DNA of 5,242 nt from Flavobacteriales bacterium. Lineage in GTDB: Bacteria > Bacteroidota > Bacteroidia > DT-38. Numbering within the stretch: the first letter of the stretch is position 1; each line of letters begins with the position of its first letter. The notes beneath the pieces were generated by a model. That model was given only the letters and a program-made list of their open reading frames with translations. It made no database searches and was not told the DNA's origin. The stretch is from assembly GCA_013214975.1 (NCBI GenBank), contig JABSPR010000100.1, forward strand, positions 1 to 5,242, given 5' to 3'. The translations under genes and the position numbers were made by a program. Shown one piece after another: positions 1-4,957 of the stretch.

Positions 1-507
1 GAATAATTCCGCAACTCCATTTGTTCCAAGAGCCACCACCTTTCTGATTTCTTTCACGTCAATTTGGTTGATAAATCGACCGGATAAAATTTTACGGTAT
101 TCGATATGTTGTATTTCAGGATGAACTGAAATTACACTAAGAGAGCTAGATTTATCCTTATATGTAACAAGACCGCTATTTTTCCAAGAGTGATATTGAG
201 AAGAAATATGGTCAATCTCGGGGAATGATTTTTTAATTTGATGATAGTCAGCATTGGTTAGTTTGATTTTCCTTCCAGGTTTTATGCCTTCAAAAGGAAT
301 ACTGGTTTGTCCTGGTCGTATCCAGATAGCGTTTGTCGAATAATCGGTGAATTGCTCCTTTACTCCATTCATTAATCCATTGCCAGATCCTAATAGAATT
401 ATTAGCATAAAGATGCCCCAAGCAACACTTATCGCTGTTAAGGAGGTTCTAAGCTTATTTCTACTTAGAGAGTTTAGTATTTCTTGCCATTTGTCTAAAT
501 CTAACAT
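1..507 (-). CDS. MacB/FtsX-type ABC transporter permease, N-terminal part (runs off left edge)
   Basis: The frame starts at ATG 507-505 and stays open for 169 codons to base 1, so the C-terminal part lies outside the window. The protein starts MLDLDKWQEILNSLSRNKLR, the amphipathic lead usual before the first helix of MacB-type permeases. One membrane segment follows at about residues 23-41 (TAISVAWGIFMLIILLGSG), then a polar extracytoplasmic part (IWIRPGQTS, LSGRFI, VVALGTNGVAELF) resembling the MacB periplasmic core domain. Family knowledge: such permeases pair with a LolD/MacB ATPase and couple ATP hydrolysis to movements of the periplasmic domain, in efflux of drugs or peptides or in lipoprotein release. 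The ATPase stop and this ATG are separated by one base, so the two are surely cotranscribed. The substrate cannot be told, and no membrane fusion protein is visible in the window. Confidence 0.9.
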   Translation of the reverse strand, partial: MLDLDKWQEILNSLSRNKLRTSLTAISVAWGIFMLIILLGSGNGLMNGVKEQFTDYSTNAIWIRPGQTSIPFEGIKPGRKIKLTNADYHQIKKSFPEIDHISSQYHSWKNSGLVTYKDKSSSLSVISVHPEIQHIEYRKILSGRFINQIDVKEIRKVVALGTNGVAELF

Positions 508-508
508 C

Positions 509-1168
509 TTAAACTATTGCGCCGTCTTTTAAATGAATCGTTCTATTTGTCATTTCAGCAATATCATTTTCGTGTGTAACGATAACAATAGTTTTCCCCG
601 CTTTATTTAATTCCTTAAAGATTTCCATAATGTCGTAAGATGTTTTAGTGTCGAGAGCTCCAGTTGGTTCATCAGCAAGAATTACATTGGGATCGCTAAT
701 AATTGCTCTGGCAATAGCTACCCTCTGTTTCTGACCTCCCGATAATTCAGAAGGTAAATGGTTGGCCCATTCTTTTAGCCCAAAACGTTCTAGATATTCC
801 AACGCAATTTTGTTTCGTTCATTTCTACCAACATTCTGATAATATAAAGGCAGAGCAACATTTTCCATTGCATTTTTAAATGATAGAAGATTGAATGACT
901 GGAAGACAAATCCAAGCATCTTATTTCTGTAAGCGGCCGCTTTAGATTCGCTTAAATTTGAAATCAGGGAGTTGTTAAGCGTATACTTTCCTGAATCTTG
1001 ATTGTCGAGAATTCCCAGAATATTTAGTAATGTGGATTTTCCGGAACCGGATGATCCCATTATGGATACCAGCTCACCTTCTCTTATATGCAAATTAATT
1101 CCTTGCAATACTTTCAAAGAATTATTACCGATCGAATAAGATTTGTTAATGTCTTCTAGCTTTATCAT
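509..1168 (-). CDS. MacB/LolD-family ABC transporter ATP-binding protein
   Basis: This complete 219-residue nucleotide-binding subunit has all the expected motifs. Walker A is GSSGSGKST at residues 38-46, the Q-loop glutamine is Q90 (FVFQSF), the signature LSGGQKQR is at 142-149, Walker B is ILADEP at 163-168 followed by GALD, and the switch histidine is H199 (VTHE). Length and motif wording (NILGILD, DEPTGALDTKTS) match the LolD/MacB/FtsE class, which works with FtsX-like permeases rather than with importers. The permease gene follows after one base (TAA, G, ATG), so this is a two-gene transcription unit in which the ATPase is first. The start at 1168 is preceded by an A/T-rich stretch without a Shine-Dalgarno sequence. 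The gene is divergent from the phosphatase gene at 1334. Its role could be export of a toxic compound or a peptide; the sequence alone does not decide. Confidence 0.95.
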   Translation of the reverse strand: MIKLEDINKSYSIGNNSLKVLQGINLHIREGELVSIMGSSGSGKSTLLNILGILDNQDSGKYTLNNSLISNLSESKAAAYRNKMLGFVFQSFNLLSFKNAMENVALPLYYQNVGRNERNKIALEYLERFGLKEWANHLPSELSGGQKQRVAIARAIISDPNVILADEPTGALDTKTSYDIMEIFKELNKAGKTIVIVTHENDIAEMTNRTIHLKDGAIV

Positions 1169-1333
1169 TAAAACGGCTCAGTTCAGGAAGTTAGTTTTGG
1201 TATTTTTTAAAGTGGTATTTGTAAAAATACTTTATAAACCGAATTTAGGATAATCAGGTTTACAATATAACTAGGATAGGAAGTATTTCTACAGATTGTT
1301 TTCTATCTTGGATATTTTTACCAAACCATTGCT

Positions 1334-1897
1334 GTGTCAAAGATTAATATAGACAATACATGGACGCTCTTTCTGGATCGTGATGGCGTTATTAACGAAC
1401 TTGTTGATAAGGGATATGTAGCTACATATAACGACATGATATTTATCGATAAAACATTTGAAGCCTTAAAGTTAGCTTCTGGTATTTTTGGAAGAATAGT
1501 TATCGTTACTACTCAACGAGGTGTGGCAAAAGGTTTTATGACTGTAGAGGCGCTAAATGTAATTCATGATAAGTTTTTAGAAAGAGTAAAAACGGAAGAG
1601 GGACGAATAGATAAAATCTATCAATGTATTGACGATTACGATTCTGGGTCGAAGTATAGAAAACCAGAAATTGGAATGGCATTACATGCAAAAGAAGACT
1701 TTCCGGAAATAGATTTTTCGCGGTCGATTATGGTTGGCGATTTTATTGCCGACATGCAGTTTGGTAGAAACGCGCAGATGTATAATATCTTTGTTGGTGA
1801 TGAATCTATCTTAGTTGATGGGAAGGAAGATCTTACGGATGAGATTTTTGAAAACTTGTATGGTTATATTTCTTCCCTTTTGAAAAAGGAAGGTTAA
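1334..1897 (+). CDS. HAD-IIIA phosphatase, GmhB/HisB-N type, lacking the zinc loop
   Basis: A 187-residue HAD-superfamily hydrolase. Motif I is FLDRDGVIN with the nucleophile and acid/base aspartates D15 and D17, motif II is the T59 region (IVTTQRGVAKG, usually VTNQxGIxRG), motif III is K110 in RKPEIGM, and motif IV is MVGDFIADM with D136 and D140. This set is typical of D-glycero-D-manno-heptose-1,7-bisphosphate phosphatase (GmhB) and histidinol-phosphatase (HisB-N). Both normally carry a Cys/His zinc loop just before RKP. Here that stretch is CIDDYDSGSKYRKP, with only C98 left, so zinc is not expected to bind. The sugar-phosphate or histidinol-phosphate substrate is therefore uncertain. The start is GTG at 1334; the first in-frame ATG would remove motif I. 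A rare ATT start two codons upstream cannot be excluded. No histidine or heptose pathway gene is adjacent, although a polysaccharide export locus lies 2.2 kb downstream. Confidence 0.85.
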   Translation: MSKINIDNTWTLFLDRDGVINELVDKGYVATYNDMIFIDKTFEALKLASGIFGRIVIVTTQRGVAKGFMTVEALNVIHDKFLERVKTEEGRIDKIYQCIDDYDSGSKYRKPEIGMALHAKEDFPEIDFSRSIMVGDFIADMQFGRNAQMYNIFVGDESILVDGKEDLTDEIFENLYGYISSLLKKEG

Positions 1898-1907
1898 AGT
1901 TGTTTTT
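1872..1907 (+). terminator. possible weak intrinsic terminator at the phosphatase gene end
   Basis: CTT-c-CCTTT (1872-1880) can pair with AAAGGAAG (1885-1892) around a TGAA loop, giving eight pairs with one bulged C. A T-rich stretch (GTTGTTTTT) follows from 1899. The stem overlaps the last codons of the gene and is AU-rich, so it may be a chance hairpin. If it works, it separates the phosphatase gene from the regulator gene downstream. Confidence 0.25.
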
Positions 1908-1989
1908 AATAGATAATTAAAGACCTTTGCGTAACAAGTATTTAGTTTTCAGGGGATTGTAGAATTTAAGTTATAAATAAATAGTCTTT

Positions 1990-2259
1990 ATGGATCATTA
2001 TAAAATAGCAAAAGCTCTCTCAGAGCCAGCTAGATATAAGATAGTTAAAGCAGTATCGGAAAAGGGTTCAATGTCGTGTGGCGATATTGAAAGGCTGTTT
2101 AATTTAAGTCAACCAACCATATCACATCATTGTCGCGTTTTAAACGAAAGTGGATTAGTGAAAATGAAGAGAAGTGGACAGAAATCTTTGGTTTCTCTTA
2201 ACAAGGATGTTTTTACAAAATATACCAAACGAATTCATAAAGATTTCAAGATAGCCTAA
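1990..2259 (+). CDS. ArsR-type winged-helix transcriptional regulator
   Basis: An 89-residue, single-domain HTH protein. The N-terminal helix (IAKALSEPARYKIVKAV, residues 6-22) carries the usual ArsR LxxPxRxxIL-like pattern. The HTH follows as CGDIERLFNLSQPTISHHCRVLNESGLV (residues 30-57), with recognition helix SQPTISHHCRVL. The wing is KMKRSGQKSLVSLN (58-71). The family binds inverted repeats in promoters as a dimer and is commonly released by metal or thiol signals. The classical ELCVCDL metal site is absent. The only two cysteines are C30 at the start of the HTH and C48 inside the recognition helix. The ATG at 1990 is the first sensible start. It sits 38 nt upstream of msrB on the same strand, so regulation of msrB and of itself is the simple inference, with a thiol-based signal possible but unproven. 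No convincing promoter was found in the 92 nt before it. Confidence 0.88.
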   Translation: MDHYKIAKALSEPARYKIVKAVSEKGSMSCGDIERLFNLSQPTISHHCRVLNESGLVKMKRSGQKSLVSLNKDVFTKYTKRIHKDFKIA

Positions 2260-2297
2260 TAAGTGTCTTGTTTCAAACTTAGATTTAATTGTTACAG

Positions 2298-2771
2298 ATG
2301 AGAATAGTCATCCTTCTTAATCTGTTAATATTTATTTTTATCGTACAAGCATGCGGTCAAACTAAACTGAATAACAAAATGTCGTTAAAAAAAACACCAG
2401 AAGAATGGAAGTCAGAGTTAACCGATGAAGAGTATAGAATAGCTTTTGAGCATGGTACGGAAAGGGCTTTTTCTGGGGAATACAACGACAATAAGAAAGA
2501 AGGAATGTACAATTGTACGGTTTGTGAAAACCCATTATTTTCTTCCGAAACCAAGTATGACTCAGGAAGTGGATGGCCAAGTTTTTTTCTCCCAGCCTCT
2601 GATAACTCACTTACTGAAAATAAGGATAGCACTCTCGGAATGGTTCGAACTGAAATTAATTGTGAGAATTGTGGGGCTCATTTGGGACATGTATTTGAAG
2701 ATGGCCCGAATCCTACAGGGTTGAGGTATTGTGTGAATTCGATTTCTCTTAAGTTTAAATCTGAAGAATAA
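2298..2771 (+). CDS. msrB: peptide-methionine (R)-S-oxide reductase MsrB, exported lipoprotein form
   Basis: MsrB reduces methionine-R-sulfoxide in oxidised proteins. The start chosen is ATG 2298, giving 157 residues; a TTG three codons earlier is in frame but less likely, because the ATG begins a clean lipoprotein signal, MRIVILLNLLIFIFIVQAC, with C19 as the lipidated cysteine. The enzyme should therefore be anchored in the envelope and act outside the cytoplasm. The catalytic domain spans about residues 33-155: HGTERAFSGEY (52-62), zinc pairs CTVC (C73, C76) and CENC (C122, C125), YDSGSGWPSFF (87-97), GAHLGHVF (126-133), and the catalytic cysteine C145 in RYCVNS. In E. coli MsrB the GWPSF motif is preceded by a cysteine (SGCGWPSF); here this position is S91, so the usual resolving cysteine is missing. 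It lies in a tight run with the ArsR-type gene before it and the J-like gene 3 nt after it. Confidence 0.95.
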   Translation: MRIVILLNLLIFIFIVQACGQTKLNNKMSLKKTPEEWKSELTDEEYRIAFEHGTERAFSGEYNDNKKEGMYNCTVCENPLFSSETKYDSGSGWPSFFLPASDNSLTENKDSTLGMVRTEINCENCGAHLGHVFEDGPNPTGLRYCVNSISLKFKSEE

Positions 2772-2774
2772 TTT

Positions 2775-3305
2775 GTGGTAAAAGATTATTACAAGGTTTT
2801 AGGGTTATCTGAAGTTGCATTTCCAGTTGCAATTCAAAGTTCATTTCAAGAGCTGATTTTTAAATTGCATCCGCGAATGAGTAAAGATTCTGATACTGAA
2901 AAGTATTTGGAGTTATTCGAGGCATTTGAAATACTTTCAAATATTGAGTATCGTGATAGTTACGATAACCTTAGAAATAGGAATGTAAAACTGCAAGAAT
3001 CGGGTTTGCTAGATAATTTACTCGATGAAAAAGATCTCGAAGGAATTGAGGATTGCAGAAGTACATCAGTTAAAAAAGCTAATTATTACGCAAAATTGAA
3101 TTATTCAGAATTAATGGATAGTCAATTATTAAGTAAGCCCAAAGGTTCTGGTGGGATGCTCGTTAAGCTAATTGGCATTAGTTTCGTTTTAATTGGAAGC
3201 CCAATCCTAGTGGTGTTCTTTCATATTTCGGTTGTGGAAATTGTTATTCTTATTGTAGGAGTAACATTTTATTACTCCTTTATGAAGTGGGTGTTTGCAG
3301 ATTGA
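2775..3305 (+). CDS. small membrane protein with degenerate J-domain (DnaJ-like, HPD changed to HPR)
   Basis: A 176-residue protein. Residues 3-64 read like a J-domain: KDYYKVLGLSE at the start, helix II QSSFQELIFKLHP, helix III YLELFEAFEILSN and the closing YRDSYD. The loop that should read HPD, needed to stimulate DnaK/Hsp70 ATPase, is HPR (H32-P33-R34). A polar linker follows (about 65-128), then two membrane segments at about 129-149 (LVKLIGISFVLIGSPILVVFF) and 153-170 (VVEIVILIVGVTFYYSFM). Whether it still recruits DnaK is doubtful. It may be a J-like scaffold tethered to the inner membrane with the J-like part facing the cytoplasm. The start is GTG at 2775, fixed by the stop of msrB (TAA 2769-2771) just upstream in the same frame, and by the fact that J-domains start at this DYY motif. 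The 3-nt gap suggests translational coupling to msrB. Membrane topology and partner are inference. Confidence 0.75.
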   Translation: MVKDYYKVLGLSEVAFPVAIQSSFQELIFKLHPRMSKDSDTEKYLELFEAFEILSNIEYRDSYDNLRNRNVKLQESGLLDNLLDEKDLEGIEDCRSTSVKKANYYAKLNYSELMDSQLLSKPKGSGGMLVKLIGISFVLIGSPILVVFFHISVVEIVILIVGVTFYYSFMKWVFAD

Positions 3306-3336
3306 TAGTAAAGTCTAAAGTTGAAGCTACAGAGGT

Positions 3337-3698
3337 TCATTCTTTTAAATGAAATTTATGCAGAGTCTTTATTTTAAGCTTCTTAGTTTCCTTACGTCCA
3401 ACAATTTCATACAAGATCTTTTCAATAAGAACGTGTTTGCCAGCATTCAAAGCGGCTTTACTAAGAGCGTAATGCGTGTCTACAGGCGTAGCTAAAACAA
3501 TCGCATCTAAATCATCATCGTTCAAAAGCGTTTCGAAATCGGCAACAACATTTAAATCAGAGTAAGCATGTTTACATGCACTGGCATTTCCTTTATGATT
3601 TTCGCAAACGTACTTTATTTCACAATTTGAAAGTCCATTGGAATCCCGAACTAGGTTTTACCCCAGTAGCCAAACCCTACTATTCCAATGTTAATCAT
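3337..3698 (-). pseudogene. broken Gfo/Idh/MocA-family oxidoreductase (frameshifted and truncated)
   Basis: From ATG 3698 the minus strand reads MINIGIVGFGYWGK, the NAD(P)-binding Rossmann start of Gfo/Idh/MocA dehydrogenases, and then stops at once (ACC TAG). Adding one A to the four-A run at 3656-3659 (T on the plus strand) restores GYWGKNLVRDSNGLSNCEIK and then an unbroken frame through YVCENHKGNASACKHAYSDL, FETLLNDDDLDAIVLATP and VDTHYALSKAALNAGKHVLI to EK. Family members continue EKP plus about 200 residues of sugar-binding domain. Here an unrelated tail (ILYEIVGRKETKKLKIKTLH and 7 more residues) ends at TGA 3337-3339. The family oxidises or reduces sugars, often UDP-sugar acids in O-antigen synthesis. 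With roughly the first 95 residues out of more than 300, and with a frameshift, this cannot make an active enzyme. It is convergent with the J-like gene, 31 bp away. The frameshift could be a sequencing error, but the truncation could not. Confidence 0.85.
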
Positions 3699-4002
3699 AT
3701 TGAATTTTTATTACAGATGAGTAAGTTCATCTATTGAAATACTAATCTACTTTAGATATCCACATAAGGGTATAACCAGTTTGTGCCTCTTTAATAGCAG
3801 TTAAAGTTGCGAAATATATTAACTAGTATCCTTTTTTCTTTTATTGAATGGGAATTCATCAATAGATATAGAATGGCAATCTTTTTCCTAGTGATTATAT
3901 ATAACCTTATATGTAATATTACGTGCTGATGCTATTGTGTTAGTACTTTGGATAAAATAAAAACTATACAGTTTATTGAATTAAGCAGCGTTTGAATCAG
4001 TG

Positions 4003-4032
4003 TTGGAGTCTATTGATAAATGTTTATTTTTG
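4003..4032 (+). promoter_or_regulatory. predicted Bacteroidota-type promoter of wzm-wzt
   Basis: TTG at 4003-4005 (context TGTTGG), a 19-nt spacer, then TATTTTTG at 4025-4032, which matches the -7 consensus TAnnTTTG exactly. Both elements and the spacing fit the primary sigma-factor promoters known from Bacteroides and Flavobacterium. Transcription would start at about 4036-4040, giving a leader of about 65-70 nt before the wzm ATG at 4105. It is the only site with both boxes at proper spacing noticed in the window. Confidence 0.6.
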
Positions 4033-4064
4033 AATAGTACTCGAGTGTGAACTATTCAATAGTT
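4031..4064. repeat. overlapping inverted repeats at the predicted wzm transcription start
   Basis: TGAATAGT (4031-4038) is the exact reverse complement of ACTATTCA (4051-4058), with 12 nt between them. The right arm also belongs to a perfect palindrome, AACTATT-C-AATAGTT (4050-4064). The first arm overlaps the end of the -7 box and the likely start site, a common position for a repressor operator. The palindrome, once transcribed, could instead form a 7-bp AU-rich hairpin with only a small loop, which would be weak. The regulator is unknown. Confidence 0.5.
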
Positions 4065-4104
4065 ATTTAATTTCATTTCAGCCGATGGCGCTTTAAATTT
4101 ATGG

Positions 4105-4956
4105 ATGACTGAAGAAGAAAATTGGGACATTGTAATAGAGCCTAAAAGATCAATTTTAGACGTAAGGCTGGGTGAGATATGGAAGTACAAGGATTTGCTT
4201 TTGCTATTTGTATGGCGAGATTTTGTTTCTGTATACAAGCAGACTATCCTTGGGCCACTGTGGTTTTTTATTCAACCGATTATTACGGCAGTAACGTTTA
4301 ATTTAATTTTTAACAATATTGCTAATATAAAAACTGATGGTATCCCGCCCATATTATTTTACATGGCAGGGTTAACTATGTGGGGGTACTTTGCAGAATG
4401 CTTAAATAAAACTTCAGGCACCTTTACCGGTAATCAAGGCTTATTTGGGAAAGTTTATTTCCCGAGGCTAATTGTTCCTTTGTCGGTGGTTATTACCAAT
4501 CTTCTTAAGCTAGGGATTCAAATGTTGTTATTTACTTCCTTCTGGTTATACTTTTATATTACAACGGATAAAATTGCACCAAACTTTGTCATATTAATAT
4601 TTCCTTTTCTTGTGCTTATTATGGCAAGTTTAGGGTTAGGTATTGGTATGTTGGTATCTGCTTTAACCACCAAGTATAGAGATATGACTTTTTTAGTAGG
4701 GTTTGGCGTTTCTCTTTTGATGTATGCATCACCAATTATTTATCCAATATCGGAAATAAAGAATCCAACTATTCTAATGGTAATTAAAGCAAATCCAATG
4801 ACAAGTATCATAGAGACTTTTAAGCATGCTTTCCTCGGAACTGGTAGCTTAGATCTGTTTGGGCTTTTGTATAGTGCAGCTTTTGCTATAGTGGTTTTGT
4901 TTATTGGAATAATCGTTTTTAATAAGGTTGAAAAATCTTTTATAGATACAGTGTAG
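4105..4956 (+). CDS. wzm: O-antigen/polysaccharide ABC-2 transporter permease (Wzm)
   Basis: A complete 283-residue membrane subunit of the ABC-2 type. A short cytoplasmic N-terminus (TEEENWDIVIEPKRSILDVRLGEIWKYKDLLLLF) leads into the diagnostic RDFVSVYKQTILGPLWFFIQP motif (residues 38-58) seen in polysaccharide exporters. About six membrane segments follow, near residues 52-75, 82-100, 123-150, 158-185, 195-212 and 255-273, with the conserved GKVYFPRLIVPLS loop between the second and third and SPIIYP near the fifth. With Wzt it moves undecaprenyl-diphosphate-linked polysaccharide across the inner membrane for lipopolysaccharide or a surface glycan. The start is ATG 4105: the ATG at 4101 is out of frame and stops at once, and no better in-frame start lies upstream. 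The stop is followed after one base by the ATG of wzt, so the two are cotranscribed, probably from the promoter at 4003-4032. Confidence 0.95.
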   Translation: MTEEENWDIVIEPKRSILDVRLGEIWKYKDLLLLFVWRDFVSVYKQTILGPLWFFIQPIITAVTFNLIFNNIANIKTDGIPPILFYMAGLTMWGYFAECLNKTSGTFTGNQGLFGKVYFPRLIVPLSVVITNLLKLGIQMLLFTSFWLYFYITTDKIAPNFVILIFPFLVLIMASLGLGIGMLVSALTTKYRDMTFLVGFGVSLLMYASPIIYPISEIKNPTILMVIKANPMTSIIETFKHAFLGTGSLDLFGLLYSAAFAIVVLFIGIIVFNKVEKSFIDTV

Positions 4957-4957
4957 T

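Larger units (their letters stand above)
3699..4104. other. 406-bp region without an intact gene, upstream of wzm
   Basis: No open frame of useful length is present on either strand. The region contains four copies of the heptamer CTATTGA in alternating orientation (plus 3731-3737, minus 3859-3865, plus 4010-4016, minus 4056-4062), a Bacteroidota-type promoter at 4003-4032, and an inverted repeat around 4031-4064. On the minus strand, 3742-3822 encodes a 26-codon open stretch that ends AIKEAQTGYTLMWISKVD and stops. It has a protein-like look and might be a decayed gene end, but no family is recognised. Confidence 0.6.

Noticed and set aside
347..532. Plus-strand 61-codon frame across the permease start
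   Set aside because: It is antisense to the ATPase-permease junction, whose two frames are both well supported.
1192..1199. TAGTTTTG, a perfect TAnnTTTG match, as a promoter for the phosphatase gene
   Set aside because: No TTG lies 17-23 nt upstream, and the site is over 130 nt from the GTG start.
1926..1950. TTTG and TAGTTTTC before the ArsR-type gene as a promoter
   Set aside because: The spacer is only 13 nt and the second box misses the final G.
2289..2297. TTG start for msrB three codons upstream of the ATG
   Set aside because: The ATG at 2298 starts a well-formed lipoprotein signal directly; the extra residues MLQ add nothing and TTG is the weaker start.
2357..2724. Open frames on both strands overlapping msrB in other frames
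   Set aside because: They are covered by a clearly recognised MsrB domain and show no family motif of their own.
3336..3353. TTCATT/AATGAA hairpin between the convergent genes as a terminator
   Set aside because: Only six AT-rich pairs, no following T-run of note, and it overlaps the remnant's last codons.
4101..4103. ATG at 4101 as the wzm start
   Set aside because: It reads ATG GAT GAC TGA and stops at once; the ATG at 4105 opens the full frame.
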